A DNA stretch of 64,000 nucleotides. Source: Muribaculaceae bacterium. GTDB lineage: Bacteria; Bacteroidota; Bacteroidia; Bacteroidales; Muribaculaceae. How positions within the stretch are numbered: position 1 is the first letter of the stretch; every line of letters begins with the position of its first letter. The notes below the pieces were generated by a model. It saw nothing but the letters and a program-made list of their open reading frames with translations, had not been told where the DNA came from and did not search any database. The position numbers were made by a program, and so were the translations under genes. Shown here piece by piece: positions 14,903-24,272 of this stretch. The stretch spans positions 62,001 to 126,000 of the forward strand of contig JAFVPD010000030.1 in NCBI GenBank assembly GCA_017505535.1. Reading direction: 5' to 3'.

Positions 14903-15727
14903 TTATCCTGGGAATTTAGGGAATTTTCTGAAGTTTGGTGCTCTCTTCTCAAGGAAAGCATTTTTACCTTCTTGGGCTTCTTCCATAAGATAATACATGA
15001 GTGTAGCATCTCCAGCAAATTCCATCATGCCACGTTGTCCATCGAGTTCAGCATTTAGCGCGCGTTTTATCATGCGTATTGCCATCGGGCTACGTTGGAG
15101 AATTGTTTCGCACCATTCAACTGTTTCATCTTCAAGACGTTCAAAGGGTACAACCTTATTAACCATACCCATTTCTTCTGCTTCTTTTGCGCTGTATTGG
15201 CGGCATAAGAACCAAATTTCGCGTGCCTTTTTCTGTCCAACGCATCGAGCCAAATAGGAAGACCCAAATCCGGCATCAAAACTTCCCACCTTGGGGCCTG
15301 TTTGGCCAAATCGTGCATTTTCTGATGCGATTGTTAAGTCGCAAACGACGTGTAGCACATGCCCCCCACCAATTGCATATCCATTAACCATCGCAATGAC
15401 CGGTTTGGGTATTGAACGAATTGCTTTGTGTAAATCAAGAACGTTTAATCGAGGAACTCCATTTTCATCAATGTAGCCACCTACTCCCTTGACTTTCTGA
15501 TCTCCGCCAGAACAAAATGCTTTATCGCCAATGCCTGTTAAAATGATAACTCCGATATCGTTACATTCTCTGCAATATGCCATTGCATCAAGCATCTCGA
15601 AATTTGTTTGTGGGCGAAATGCATTATATACTTGAGGACGATTTATTGTAATTTTGGCAATTCCTTGGTAATATTCGAATAAAATATCCTCATATTTTTT
15701 GATTGTGGTCCATTCTCTTTTGCTCAT
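14903..15727 (-). CDS. menB: 1,4-dihydroxy-2-naphthoyl-CoA synthase
   Basis: MenB closes the second ring of the naphthoquinone from o-succinylbenzoyl-CoA. The 274-residue crotonase-fold protein carries the family marks: [18 protein letters not shown], the oxyanion-hole stretch [40 protein letters not shown] and the C-terminal [13 protein letters not shown]. Length and sequence are complete. It lies 6 bp after menD and 5 bp before menC. Confidence 0.96.
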   Translation of the reverse strand: MSKREWTTIKKYEDILFEYYQGIAKITINRPQVYNAFRPQTNFEMLDAMAYCRECNDIGVIILTGIGDKAFCSGGDQKVKGVGGYIDENGVPRLNVLDLHKAIRSIPKPVIAMVNGYAIGGGHVLHVVCDLTIASENARFGQTGPKVGSFDAGFGSSYLARCVGQKKAREIWFLCRQYSAKEAEEMGMVNKVVPFERLEDETVEWCETILQRSPMAIRMIKRALNAELDGQRGMMEFAGDATLMYYLMEEAQEGKNAFLEKRAPNFRKFPKFPG

Positions 15728-15733
15728 AATGTA

Positions 15734-17410
15734 TTAATTGTTTTTAAAGTAATTCTTTAATATTTTAGCGCTAACATCTCCTGGTGTAAATATCTCCAAA
15801 ATTGAAGGGCGGTCATCATCAGTGATGAAATTGTTAAGCGCTATTTTGAGCGACTGTTCATCGTGACAATCGTAATATTTAGCATTAATATGATCAGCAA
15901 TCTGTTTTAAGGGTAGATTTGTTTTTGCCGCAAAATATGTTTCAAGTTCGGGCAAGCTCGACGTAGATTTAATAAAGCGAAATATCCCTCCTCCGCCGTT
16001 GTTGAGAACTATCATTTTAAATTTGGGCGATAATTGAGCAGTCAATAATGCTCCAAAATCATATTGTGCACACATGTCACCGCTAATTAATAATGTGGTT
16101 TCATTGCTTACGATAGATGAACCGATAGCTGTAGATGTACAACCGTCAATGCCGCTCACACCTCGGTTGCAATCTATTCTATTAAAGCGCGTTGTGTTAA
16201 ATAACTGTGAGTATCTTATAGATGTCCCATTTGAAAGGTGGAGGTTCCAAGACGAAGGCAATGAGTTGAATAGAATATTCATTGCGCTAAAATCGCACCA
16301 AGGAGCTTGATTCAAGAATGTCGCCAAAGAAGTTTCAGCTTTGTTTGAAATTGTTTGCCAGTTGTGGGAATAACAGCTTTTTGATGGGGGTAACGCAGTT
16401 GAGAGTTGTTTGAAAAATGCCTCAGGAGTTGTTTCTATGCGTTTTGTCAGTGAAGTGAAACAATCAACTGTAACATCATTAATGCCGATATGCCAATGCT
16501 CTAATGGCTTTATTTGTCGTAAATATTGTTTTATATGGCGAGAAACTAACGCCCCTCCCAATGTAATAACAATATCGGGGCGTAGCTCTTTTTTCTCGAT
16601 GTCAGTCAGTTCGTTTAAAGTCCGGTCAATTGAAGAGATGAATTTATTATTTTGTAGATTTGAAATGTTTTCAATCATGACGACAATGTTTTCATGCTCT
16701 GCCAATTGTGTCAATGCGTGATTTAGCTGCTGTGATGGTTCGTGAAATCCGGAAAGGATTAATATGCGTTTATCTTTGATAGTTGTGGCCAACTGTGATA
16801 TCTTCGATTCGGGGATTTCACATGATGGGCTAATCATTTCAATATACCTCTCCTCTGCCGGATTTATATTCACTATGCGATTAAGAGGCTCTGAGAGCTG
16901 AATGTTAATGTGGACCGGAGATTTTCTTGCATGGACCGCTAAAAGTAACGCGTCATTTATGGTGCGATTGATATACCACTTGGTAGTATCAGACTGACAT
17001 TCCGAGGGGATGTTGTAGCTGCGTTTGACGTAATTAGCCAATGCTTCATATTGTCTTATAGTTTGACTATCGTCTTGGTCGATCCATTCGGCCGGACGAT
17101 CGGCAGAAATTACAATTAATGGAAGTTTCCTGTAATAAGCTTCTGCTATAGCCGGAGCATAGTTAAGTAATGCACTCCCTGAAGTGCATATTAGGGCAAC
17201 TGGTTCTTGGAGATAAGATGCTATTCCTAATGCTATAAATGCCGCGCAACGCTCGTCAATGACTAAATGTGAAGTTATTTGGTCGCAACGTGATATTGAG
17301 ATGATTAGTGGCGCATTTCGTGACCCTGGCGAAATTACTGCGTGCTTAACCTTGTGCTTGCATAATAAATCAACAAGTATGCGGCATGAATCTTTATCGG
17401 TTGTTTCCAT
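15734..17410 (-). CDS. menD: SEPHCHC synthase, menaquinone biosynthesis
   Basis: MenD is a thiamine-diphosphate enzyme that joins isochorismate with 2-oxoglutarate. The 558-residue protein has the N-terminal pyrimidine-binding domain (HAVISPGSRNAPLIISI; ICTSGSALLNYAPAIAEAYY), a central domain, and a C-terminal diphosphate-binding domain (GDMCAQYDFGALL and IVLNNGGGGIFRF). It heads the menD-B-C-E operon and has its own candidate promoter. Between it and the upstream O-acetyltransferase gene lies a 292-bp gap with no gene. Confidence 0.95.
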   Translation of the reverse strand: METTDKDSCRILVDLLCKHKVKHAVISPGSRNAPLIISISRCDQITSHLVIDERCAAFIALGIASYLQEPVALICTSGSALLNYAPAIAEAYYRKLPLIVISADRPAEWIDQDDSQTIRQYEALANYVKRSYNIPSECQSDTTKWYINRTINDALLLAVHARKSPVHINIQLSEPLNRIVNINPAEERYIEMISPSCEIPESKISQLATTIKDKRILILSGFHEPSQQLNHALTQLAEHENIVVMIENISNLQNNKFISSIDRTLNELTDIEKKELRPDIVITLGGALVSRHIKQYLRQIKPLEHWHIGINDVTVDCFTSLTKRIETTPEAFFKQLSTALPPSKSCYSHNWQTISNKAETSLATFLNQAPWCDFSAMNILFNSLPSSWNLHLSNGTSIRYSQLFNTTRFNRIDCNRGVSGIDGCTSTAIGSSIVSNETTLLISGDMCAQYDFGALLTAQLSPKFKMIVLNNGGGGIFRFIKSTSSLPELETYFAAKTNLPLKQIADHINAKYYDCHDEQSLKIALNNFITDDDRPSILEIFTPGDVSAKILKNYFKNN

Positions 17411-17432
17411 CTGGTGTATCTAAATTTCAATA

Positions 17433-17440
17433 CAAAAATA
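17433..17440 (-). promoter_or_regulatory. candidate menD -7 box
   Basis: TATTTTTG on the minus strand (17440-17433) lies 23 bp before the menD ATG. No clear -33 element is present at the right distance, so this is weaker than the other promoters listed. It would allow menD-B-C-E to be expressed independently of the ftsY-rimO-menF unit. Confidence 0.4.
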
Positions 17441-17702
17441 ACGATTTTATCTTATCAGATGAAATTTATTTGTTATTTATTTAGTAAAGTTTTTTAGGCT
17501 ATGTTGTTTATGGGTTAGACATGAAACTCAGAGTCATAATAATACGATTGAATCTGTGTTTGATCAAAGTGCTTTGTGATATCGGATTTATTGGTGTCGT
17601 CGAGTGTCAATCGCTTTAACCGGTGGAATTAGATTCATCTACGAGCAACATCTTACATGCAATAGGAATGAGTATAACATAATTTCGCTATTATGACAAC
17701 AA

Positions 17703-19211
17703 TCAATATTGTAGATATATAAATGGTACTATATCACTTTGTCTAACTTGAATAATAAGAAAAATAACAGCCGCAAGAACAATTCCTTGTATTAATGTTG
17801 GCATCTTGATATATTTTTCTTGAAGGGAAATAGTCCATTTATGTGGTGAAAAGTGTAAAACTAAAGCTACTATAATAGTTAGGGTAATCATAGTATATCC
17901 ACTAATAAATTGTGGCGCTACTGATAAATGGAAATTGCTGAATATTTGAGTGAGCATATCATTAACTTGCTCCATTGACCCTGCCCTAAAAAATATCATT
18001 CCGAATGATATCAAAGTAAAAGTAATTATAATATTAAATACCTTACGTGTATTCTTAAAACTATTATAGAAGAGCTTAAACGTAAAAATAACCTTTAATT
18101 CTTTATGCAGTATAAGTAACAGTCCGTTCCATGCGCCCCATATAAGGAACATCCAAGATGCACCATGCCAAAGCCCTCCAATTACCATTGTGTTTAAAAG
18201 GTTTAAGCGAGAACGCAATCTTCCGGAACGACTTCCGCCCATTGGAATATATAGATAATCTCTAAGCCAAGATGATAGTGAGATGTGCCATCGGCGCCAA
18301 AATTCAGTTGGATTTTGAGACTTAAACGGAGAGTCAAAATTGTCCATAAATCTATATCCAAGTATTAATGCAATTCCTATAGCCATATCGGAATATCCTG
18401 AAAAGTCGCAATATAGTTGAATGGTAAAACCATACATCCCGATTAAATTTTCGAAGCCACTATATAGTGATGGATTGTCAAAAATTCTATCAACAAAATT
18501 TCCACTGATATAATCGGCAATAACAACTTTCTTAAATAGCCCGGTCATAATCAAGAAGAAACCTTCACCAATCATGGAGTTTGTTGCCGGGGTGTTCTGT
18601 TGTATTTGCGGAATTAAATCTTTGGCTCTAACCACAGGCCCGGCAAGTAATGGCGGGAAAAATGTTAGGAAAAAGATATATTCAAAGATGTTTGTTACGG
18701 GTTTCATGACACCTCGATAAACATCAACGATATAGCTTATTGACCGAAAGGTAAAGAATGAGATCCCGGCAGGCAAAACTATGTCAAGAGGAGAGAAAGA
18801 TGTAGAAGTGATATTATCGAATGTTGATAATAATAATTCAAAATATTTGAAATAGATGAGCATGCCAACATTTGAAAGCACATTCACAGCCACGATTAAT
18901 CTCCTGCATAAATTTGAAGTAGTTGAATGAAGTAACCTCGCTAAAATATAATCACTTAGACACACTCCAAGCAATATAAAACAACATTCAGCACTTGATT
19001 TATAATAAAAATATAGAGAAAATAATATCACAAATATCATTTTAGGATATCGCGTCTTGCTGAGATAGTTATAGACAAATAGAAATCCTAAAAACAAGAA
19101 AAGGAATAATCCGGTATTAAATAATAAAGGATTGCCAGCTTGATATAGAAATATTGATTTAAGTTTAGCTAAATCAATATTAGATAATAATGTTTGTTCA
19201 ATTATTTCCAT
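17703..19211 (-). CDS. MBOAT-family membrane O-acyltransferase
   Basis: This 502-residue polytopic membrane protein resembles AlgI/DltB-type transporters that move acyl groups across the inner membrane. Marks are a long N-terminal hydrophobic run, TEFWRRWHISLSSWLRDYLY, IPMGGSRSGRLRS and the conserved histidine in GGLWHGASWMFLIWGAW. It is the last of three genes with two SGNH-hydrolase-type proteins, which it overlaps by 14 bp. An MBOAT paired with SGNH proteins is the usual arrangement for O-acetylation of an extracellular polysaccharide (as in alginate or peptidoglycan PatA/PatB systems). The acceptor here is unknown. Confidence 0.92.
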   Translation of the reverse strand: MEIIEQTLLSNIDLAKLKSIFLYQAGNPLLFNTGLFLFLFLGFLFVYNYLSKTRYPKMIFVILFSLYFYYKSSAECCFILLGVCLSDYILARLLHSTTSNLCRRLIVAVNVLSNVGMLIYFKYFELLLSTFDNITSTSFSPLDIVLPAGISFFTFRSISYIVDVYRGVMKPVTNIFEYIFFLTFFPPLLAGPVVRAKDLIPQIQQNTPATNSMIGEGFFLIMTGLFKKVVIADYISGNFVDRIFDNPSLYSGFENLIGMYGFTIQLYCDFSGYSDMAIGIALILGYRFMDNFDSPFKSQNPTEFWRRWHISLSSWLRDYLYIPMGGSRSGRLRSRLNLLNTMVIGGLWHGASWMFLIWGAWNGLLLILHKELKVIFTFKLFYNSFKNTRKVFNIIITFTLISFGMIFFRAGSMEQVNDMLTQIFSNFHLSVAPQFISGYTMITLTIIVALVLHFSPHKWTISLQEKYIKMPTLIQGIVLAAVIFLIIQVRQSDIVPFIYLQY

Positions 19212-20487
19212 GGCAATTTGAGTTTATATAGGAGTTATATTCCTTTAAAAGAGCATTAAAGAATAATTCTCCTTGAATTTCATATCCGACTCTGGTGTAA
19301 TGAATGCGATCTCTACCCATCAGCTTATGATTATGCCATTTTTGAGAAGCATTTTCACCTCCGGCTATTTCAAACCAATCGTATACAGCAATCTTATGCT
19401 CTTTCCCGTAACGCAAGATCTCATTTCTGAGTAATAACACTCGTTCATTAATAATATATGATTTACGACGCCTGCGGCCTTTTTTTCTGATGTACTTTCT
19501 TTTCTGGCTTTCCATGGGAGTTGTCAATATAATTGACGCATCAGGATTATTGGTTTGTATATCTGATACTAATTTGTGAATAGAGTTGTAAAAGTCGGTG
19601 GGACTTATTTTGCCATAAGCATCGTTTGCACCAAGGCTCAAAATAATTAATTGAGGCGAAATTTGCGATACCCTTTTCCCGATGTTCCCAATGCTGTTAT
19701 AAGTGTCAAATGTAGCTCCATTATTTCCTATGGCATTATACACTATGCCAGCCTTAGAATTAGACAACAAAGCCCCGGATATTGCACACCCGGAGTCACT
19801 ACTCATATATAATGTGAGCAAATCAACACCAACAGATAATTTAATATTGATTTCATCAACGTTATATGAAATAGAATCGACTATTTCGTCTGAAATATTT
19901 AACGAGTCGATTGATATTTCGCCTGTATGATATAGCTTTATGTTGTTGAATTCTTCAGGAATGAATTTTGAGAGAGTGCTTATGGTTAAGTCGAAATAGT
20001 CTTTGTTTTGAGGTGAGATTGATATACCAGTAAAACTGTGACAATAGTCACTTCGTTTAATGGCTTTTTTGTTTGTCCAGATACTCGTGCTTGTAATTGA
20101 ATAGTCCCGAGGCTCGTTTGTTTTGGACAATTTGAACGGAATTATAATTCCCCGACCGGCGTTCCCGAATTTATTTTGCAGAAGAGTCCGAGTCCTTTTA
20201 GTGGACATGTCGGCTTGAATATGAGAATCTCCTATATGAACGATATTAATTGTATCGGTTGATGAATTTTGTAGTCTATTAAAAAAAATAGACAAATCAG
20301 AATTGTTAAGAGTGAGTTTGTTTTTATTAAGGTTCAAAAAGTTATATTGAGAAAATGATACATTCTCAAAAACAGAGTCTTGAACTATTTGTGGATTTTC
20401 TCTAATATAGGAATCATTGTCATAGTCATCGGCAAATAAGGCCAATGATGATATCAACGAAACTATGATCACAATTAATTTATTCAT
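19198..20487 (-). CDS. exported SGNH/GDSL-type protein, probable O-acetyltransferase partner
   Basis: This 429-residue protein has a signal peptide (residues 1-19) and an SGNH fold: block I NIVHIGDSHIQADMS (nucleophile S88), block III LSLGANDAYG and block V DRIHYTRVGYEIQGE (the D-x-x-H pair). A basic patch KRKYIRKKGRRRRKS lies between blocks. SGNH proteins beside MBOAT genes usually transfer the acetyl group to the periplasmic glycan. It overlaps the upstream SGNH gene by 8 bp and the MBOAT gene by 14 bp. The catalytic residues are intact, so both enzymes of the pair could be active. Confidence 0.85.
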   Translation of the reverse strand: MNKLIVIIVSLISSLALFADDYDNDSYIRENPQIVQDSVFENVSFSQYNFLNLNKNKLTLNNSDLSIFFNRLQNSSTDTINIVHIGDSHIQADMSTKRTRTLLQNKFGNAGRGIIIPFKLSKTNEPRDYSITSTSIWTNKKAIKRSDYCHSFTGISISPQNKDYFDLTISTLSKFIPEEFNNIKLYHTGEISIDSLNISDEIVDSISYNVDEINIKLSVGVDLLTLYMSSDSGCAISGALLSNSKAGIVYNAIGNNGATFDTYNSIGNIGKRVSQISPQLIILSLGANDAYGKISPTDFYNSIHKLVSDIQTNNPDASIILTTPMESQKRKYIRKKGRRRRKSYIINERVLLLRNEILRYGKEHKIAVYDWFEIAGGENASQKWHNHKLMGRDRIHYTRVGYEIQGELFFNALLKEYNSYINSNCHGNN

Positions 20488-21904
20488 CTAAGGCTAACAT
20501 TAGTGATTTTACGAATTGTTCAGCAAGAACTTTTCCGCCATTATAAGATAAATGAATATAATCTTTATTCATATATGGAGGGGTGTGTTCCGCCCAATTT
20601 GCGGCAGCATCATTGCCCCCCATAGCCTCGCGTGTATCCCAAAATAGACAATTTGTTTTCATTGCCAATTGACGTTGGGCTTTAATCATCATTGGAACAT
20701 TTTTCATGGAATGCACTTCCCCATTGATTTTTTCACCTCTGTCCCCTATTCCCATTATTAGAAAATCTGAGTTAGGGTAGCATTCTTTGAGATGATTAAT
20801 TGTTTGTGCCATATGATGTACATACGCACTGAAGTTCGTTTGTCCAGGAGACATTGCATTAATTCCAAATTCCAATATGATAAGGTCATAATCAATGTAT
20901 TCCCTTATTTGATGGGTTATTTGAGGATTAACTCGTTTTAGTGTTATGCCGGAATTGCCACGAGTTGACATACAGTCAAGAGTAATTCCGTTTGTATGCT
21001 CAAGCCAAGTGCCTAATGCAATTAATCCGTTATTAGGAGTTTTAATTGAGACGGTAGATATTGTATCCGCTAATGATAGGCATTGCACAGAATCGTTACC
21101 GGTTACATGATAATCTTGCCAAATGTTATTGCGCTTAATTTTAATTGTTGAGTTTTGATGTGATATAAATAGGAATTTAGTTGAATTCCACTCTTTTGTG
21201 TGACGAGTGTAGTCTCGTCCTGTATAACTTGATAAAGAGCCTGCAGTAGATACAAAATATTGTTGAGCTATAGTAGAGTATTTGTGTGAAAGATTGTTGT
21301 TTACAACATCATGATTTGTCCATCCCGAACTACGTTGATTAATTGATTTGCGAAATCCCGGAAACTCTGAATGCATATTCATATATCCAACTCCGCCTCC
21401 ACCATAGTAATCTTGCAGTAATTCTCTTATATGTTGAGAGAATATATCTCCTTCAATATAAGAATCGCCAATAAAAGCAATTCTCACTGGTCGAGATAGA
21501 TGTTGCCTATTCACCAATGCATGTTTAAGATTCTTAAGGCAAACTCTATTTTCGGTGTAATCTTCTATTAAAATAGTATCGCCTTTGCGCTGAGTTACAA
21601 TGCTATCAATTACGCCAATGGTATCTATTTCAATTATTTCTTGAGATACTATGTTAGTTTTAGTGCTATCGGACAAAATATTTGTCGTCTCTATTTCTGC
21701 TATAAGTTGTGGGTCAATGCCGTTTGTTAAATCTATTTTCTCATAATTTGTAGTGTCTGATATGGTGCATAAATCTGAAAATAGATTGTAGTTTTTAAGA
21801 TGACCATCGCTCCATTTCTCTATTGGGAGAACTGAGACTAAAATAAGCGTAGCTATTGCTACAAATAAAATGAAAAATGGATGTTTATTTTGGCCTTGTC
21901 GCAT
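20480..21904 (-). CDS. membrane-anchored SGNH/GDSL-type protein, probable O-acetyltransferase partner
   Basis: This 474-residue protein has an N-terminal signal-anchor (FFILFVAIATLILVSV, residues 10-25), a linker of about 110 residues, and an SGNH domain with block I RIAFIGDSYIEGDIF (S148), block III ILEFGINAMSP and block V DYIHLSYNGGKVLAEQF. It differs enough from the next gene to be an old duplication rather than a recent one. It begins 2 bp after menF ends, so it is co-transcribed with the ftsY-rimO-menF genes. It probably acts in the periplasm with the MBOAT protein. Confidence 0.85.
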   Translation of the reverse strand: MRQGQNKHPFFILFVAIATLILVSVLPIEKWSDGHLKNYNLFSDLCTISDTTNYEKIDLTNGIDPQLIAEIETTNILSDSTKTNIVSQEIIEIDTIGVIDSIVTQRKGDTILIEDYTENRVCLKNLKHALVNRQHLSRPVRIAFIGDSYIEGDIFSQHIRELLQDYYGGGGVGYMNMHSEFPGFRKSINQRSSGWTNHDVVNNNLSHKYSTIAQQYFVSTAGSLSSYTGRDYTRHTKEWNSTKFLFISHQNSTIKIKRNNIWQDYHVTGNDSVQCLSLADTISTVSIKTPNNGLIALGTWLEHTNGITLDCMSTRGNSGITLKRVNPQITHQIREYIDYDLIILEFGINAMSPGQTNFSAYVHHMAQTINHLKECYPNSDFLIMGIGDRGEKINGEVHSMKNVPMMIKAQRQLAMKTNCLFWDTREAMGGNDAAANWAEHTPPYMNKDYIHLSYNGGKVLAEQFVKSLMLALDE

Positions 21905-21906
21905 GA

Positions 21907-22965
21907 TTAAACTTGGCGTATAAAATAAGACATATGGCGAGTTTTCATCTCAGTTTCAAGCCACTCGTCTTTAGCATTAGATTTTGATGTTATGCCTCCT
22001 CCACCATATATACATATTTTACTTTGGTCAATATGGGCGCATCTGAGATTTACATATACATGTAATCCAACATTATCACTAACGCCTATATATCCGGCAT
22101 AACAATATCGAGGATGAATTTCAATTTGAGAGATGTCAATAATGGCTTGATCTTTAGGATATCCTGCAACGGCTGGTGTTGGGCTTAAATCATTTAAAAT
22201 CTGAATGATGTCGTTATCACCGATATTTGCAGTTATTTTATGACAAAGATGCTCAATATTCCCAAAACTAACCGATGTGGGGGCTGACACATTGGCTGTA
22301 ATATCATACTTATTCAATGTCTCTATGATATATTTTGTGACATAATTGTGCTCTTCGATGTTTTTATTGTCCCAATCGGCATTAGAGAATGATGCAATAC
22401 GGGTCCCCGCAAGAGACATTGTTGATAATTGACCTGTTTTGTGATTTAAGTCAAGTAATAATTCGGGGGTAGAGCCTATCCAACAGCCGGTTTCTTGCGT
22501 GAAATAGATATTGCAAAACAAATCTCTATGACTGAATAACCATTCTAAATTATCAAGCCAATCTATCGCTAATTCGCCGGTGATAACTCGTGATAGAACG
22601 GTTTTCCCTCCTCGTGATTTTAAATGGTCGATTAACTCATGTATTTGACCATGGTATTGTAGGCAATCAGTGCTATATGGCCATGGAAAAATTTCGGGGT
22701 CTTTGTTTCGTTGATATTTTTCTGCGTTAGCTATTATTTCAAGTTCTGTGACTTCGTGCTGAATTCCAATGATGTAAGGGTATTCATTATTAAAATAATT
22801 AATAATAAACTCATGGCGACCATCAAGTTTCGCCTTATTTTCTCCTGTGGAACTAGGATTGGCAAAAAATTCTATCTCTTTTTTGCCGGGGAGAGAATAT
22901 GCCACAAATGGAATATTCAATTCCAAGCAAATTTCTATTGCTTTTAATATATCGGGAGAGAGCAT
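21907..22965 (-). CDS. menF: isochorismate synthase
   Basis: This 352-residue chorismate-binding enzyme converts chorismate to isochorismate, the first committed step to menaquinone. It has SLAGTRIASF, a late LSPTPAVAGYPKDQAI motif, YCYAGYIGVSD, and the metal-binding C-terminal GGGITSKSNAKDEWLETEM. These are typical of MenF/EntC/DhbC proteins. The menaquinone context (menD-B-C-E 4.5 kb downstream on the same strand) favours MenF over a siderophore or salicylate role. It starts 1 bp after rimO and is separated from menD by the O-acetylation cassette. Confidence 0.92.
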   Translation of the reverse strand: MLSPDILKAIEICLELNIPFVAYSLPGKKEIEFFANPSSTGENKAKLDGRHEFIINYFNNEYPYIIGIQHEVTELEIIANAEKYQRNKDPEIFPWPYSTDCLQYHGQIHELIDHLKSRGGKTVLSRVITGELAIDWLDNLEWLFSHRDLFCNIYFTQETGCWIGSTPELLLDLNHKTGQLSTMSLAGTRIASFSNADWDNKNIEEHNYVTKYIIETLNKYDITANVSAPTSVSFGNIEHLCHKITANIGDNDIIQILNDLSPTPAVAGYPKDQAIIDISQIEIHPRYCYAGYIGVSDNVGLHVYVNLRCAHIDQSKICIYGGGGITSKSNAKDEWLETEMKTRHMSYFIRQV

Positions 22966-22966
22966 A

Positions 22967-24265
22967 TTATAAGATAATTTCCGCCATTAATTCAAATGGC
23001 ATGGCTCCGGTTATCAATGCATTGTAAAACTCTCCTATCTGTAGCTTTGTATCCTTCTTAATGAGAACTTCTGGATCTACTTCAGGCGAATCCCATTGGG
23101 TGCGACCGATATAGTAATCATTTTCCTCGCGATCGATGATTACTTGCAACGTTTGACCAATTTTAGACTCATTCACTTCAAGAGCAATTTGTTCTTGGAT
23201 TTGCATCAGTTTAGATAAACGATTTTGTTTAACGTCCTCCGGAATTGTATCTTCCAAATGTTTAGCTGCATAAGTATCGTCTTCTTCACAATAGGCAAAT
23301 GCACCCATACGTTCAAATCGTTGCTCTTTCACGAAATTTAATAAATCATCAAATGCTTCTTCTGTTTCCCCTGGGAATCCGACCATGAGAGTTGTGCGTA
23401 TGTGAATATTGGGCACCCGTTCTCTCATGAGTTTCAAAAGCTGGCGAGTCTCTTCGGCAGTAATATGGCGTCGCATATTGGATAGGACGTCATTATTTAT
23501 GTGTTGAAGAGCAATATCAAGATATTTGCAAACATTGTCATGTTTAGCAATTACGTCAAGTAATTCAAGCGGAAAATGCGTGGGATAGGCATAGTGCAAT
23601 CTAATCCATTTCACGCCATCAATTGATGCAATTGCATCAATTAACTCAGGCAACTTTACAGTGTTGTATATATCAACACCATAATTGGTCAAATCTTGTG
23701 CAATCAGATTAAATTCTTTTACACCTCTATTAACGAGCATCTTAACTTCTTCAAGGATTTCTTCTATTGGCCGAGAAGTGTATCTGCCGGTAATAATAGG
23801 GATTGCACAAAAGGCGCAAAACCTGTTACACCCTTCAGCAATTTTTAAATAGGCGTGGTGAGAAGGCGTTGTAATAACGCGGTCATATGATACTGTTGCG
23901 AGGTGTTTGTGTGTAATGTCGGTTACTAAATCTTTCCAATTAAATTTGCCATACCAAGCGTCAACTTCAGGAATTTCATTCGTTAGTTCACTTCCATATC
24001 GTTCGGATAAACACCCCATAACATATACGGCTGAGACTTCACCCTCAAGTTTTGCTGTTGTATATTGAAGTATGGTTTCAATTGATTCTTCTTTTGCATC
24101 ACCAATAAATCCACAGGTATTAATTATAATAATATCTCCTTTACGATGAGTGGATTCATGCACTGCGTCAAGTCCGGCATCCTTAAAAAGTTTTAGAATG
24201 CGCTCTGAATCTACAAGGTTTTTTGAACAACCAAGTGTTATGACATTTACACGTTGTTTAGCCAT
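22967..24265 (-). CDS. rimO: ribosomal protein S12 methylthiotransferase RimO
   Basis: This radical-SAM enzyme adds a methylthio group to a conserved Asp of ribosomal protein S12. The ATG at 24265 gives 432 residues starting MAKQRVNVITLGCSKNLVDS. A longer frame would overlap ftsY and adds no family sequence. Three N-terminal cysteines for the second cluster (GCSKN, NTCGF, MGCLSERY), the CNRFCAFCAIP radical-SAM motif and a C-terminal TRAM domain are all present. It starts 7 bp after ftsY and ends 1 bp before menF. Confidence 0.96.
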   Translation of the reverse strand: MAKQRVNVITLGCSKNLVDSERILKLFKDAGLDAVHESTHRKGDIIIINTCGFIGDAKEESIETILQYTTAKLEGEVSAVYVMGCLSERYGSELTNEIPEVDAWYGKFNWKDLVTDITHKHLATVSYDRVITTPSHHAYLKIAEGCNRFCAFCAIPIITGRYTSRPIEEILEEVKMLVNRGVKEFNLIAQDLTNYGVDIYNTVKLPELIDAIASIDGVKWIRLHYAYPTHFPLELLDVIAKHDNVCKYLDIALQHINNDVLSNMRRHITAEETRQLLKLMRERVPNIHIRTTLMVGFPGETEEAFDDLLNFVKEQRFERMGAFAYCEEDDTYAAKHLEDTIPEDVKQNRLSKLMQIQEQIALEVNESKIGQTLQVIIDREENDYYIGRTQWDSPEVDPEVLIKKDTKLQIGEFYNALITGAMPFELMAEIIL

Positions 24266-24272
24266 GCTATAA

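Noticed and set aside
17411..17702. Hidden gene or RNA between the MBOAT gene and menD
   Set aside because: Stops occur in all frames, there is no promoter-hairpin pair, and only a candidate menD -7 box is present.
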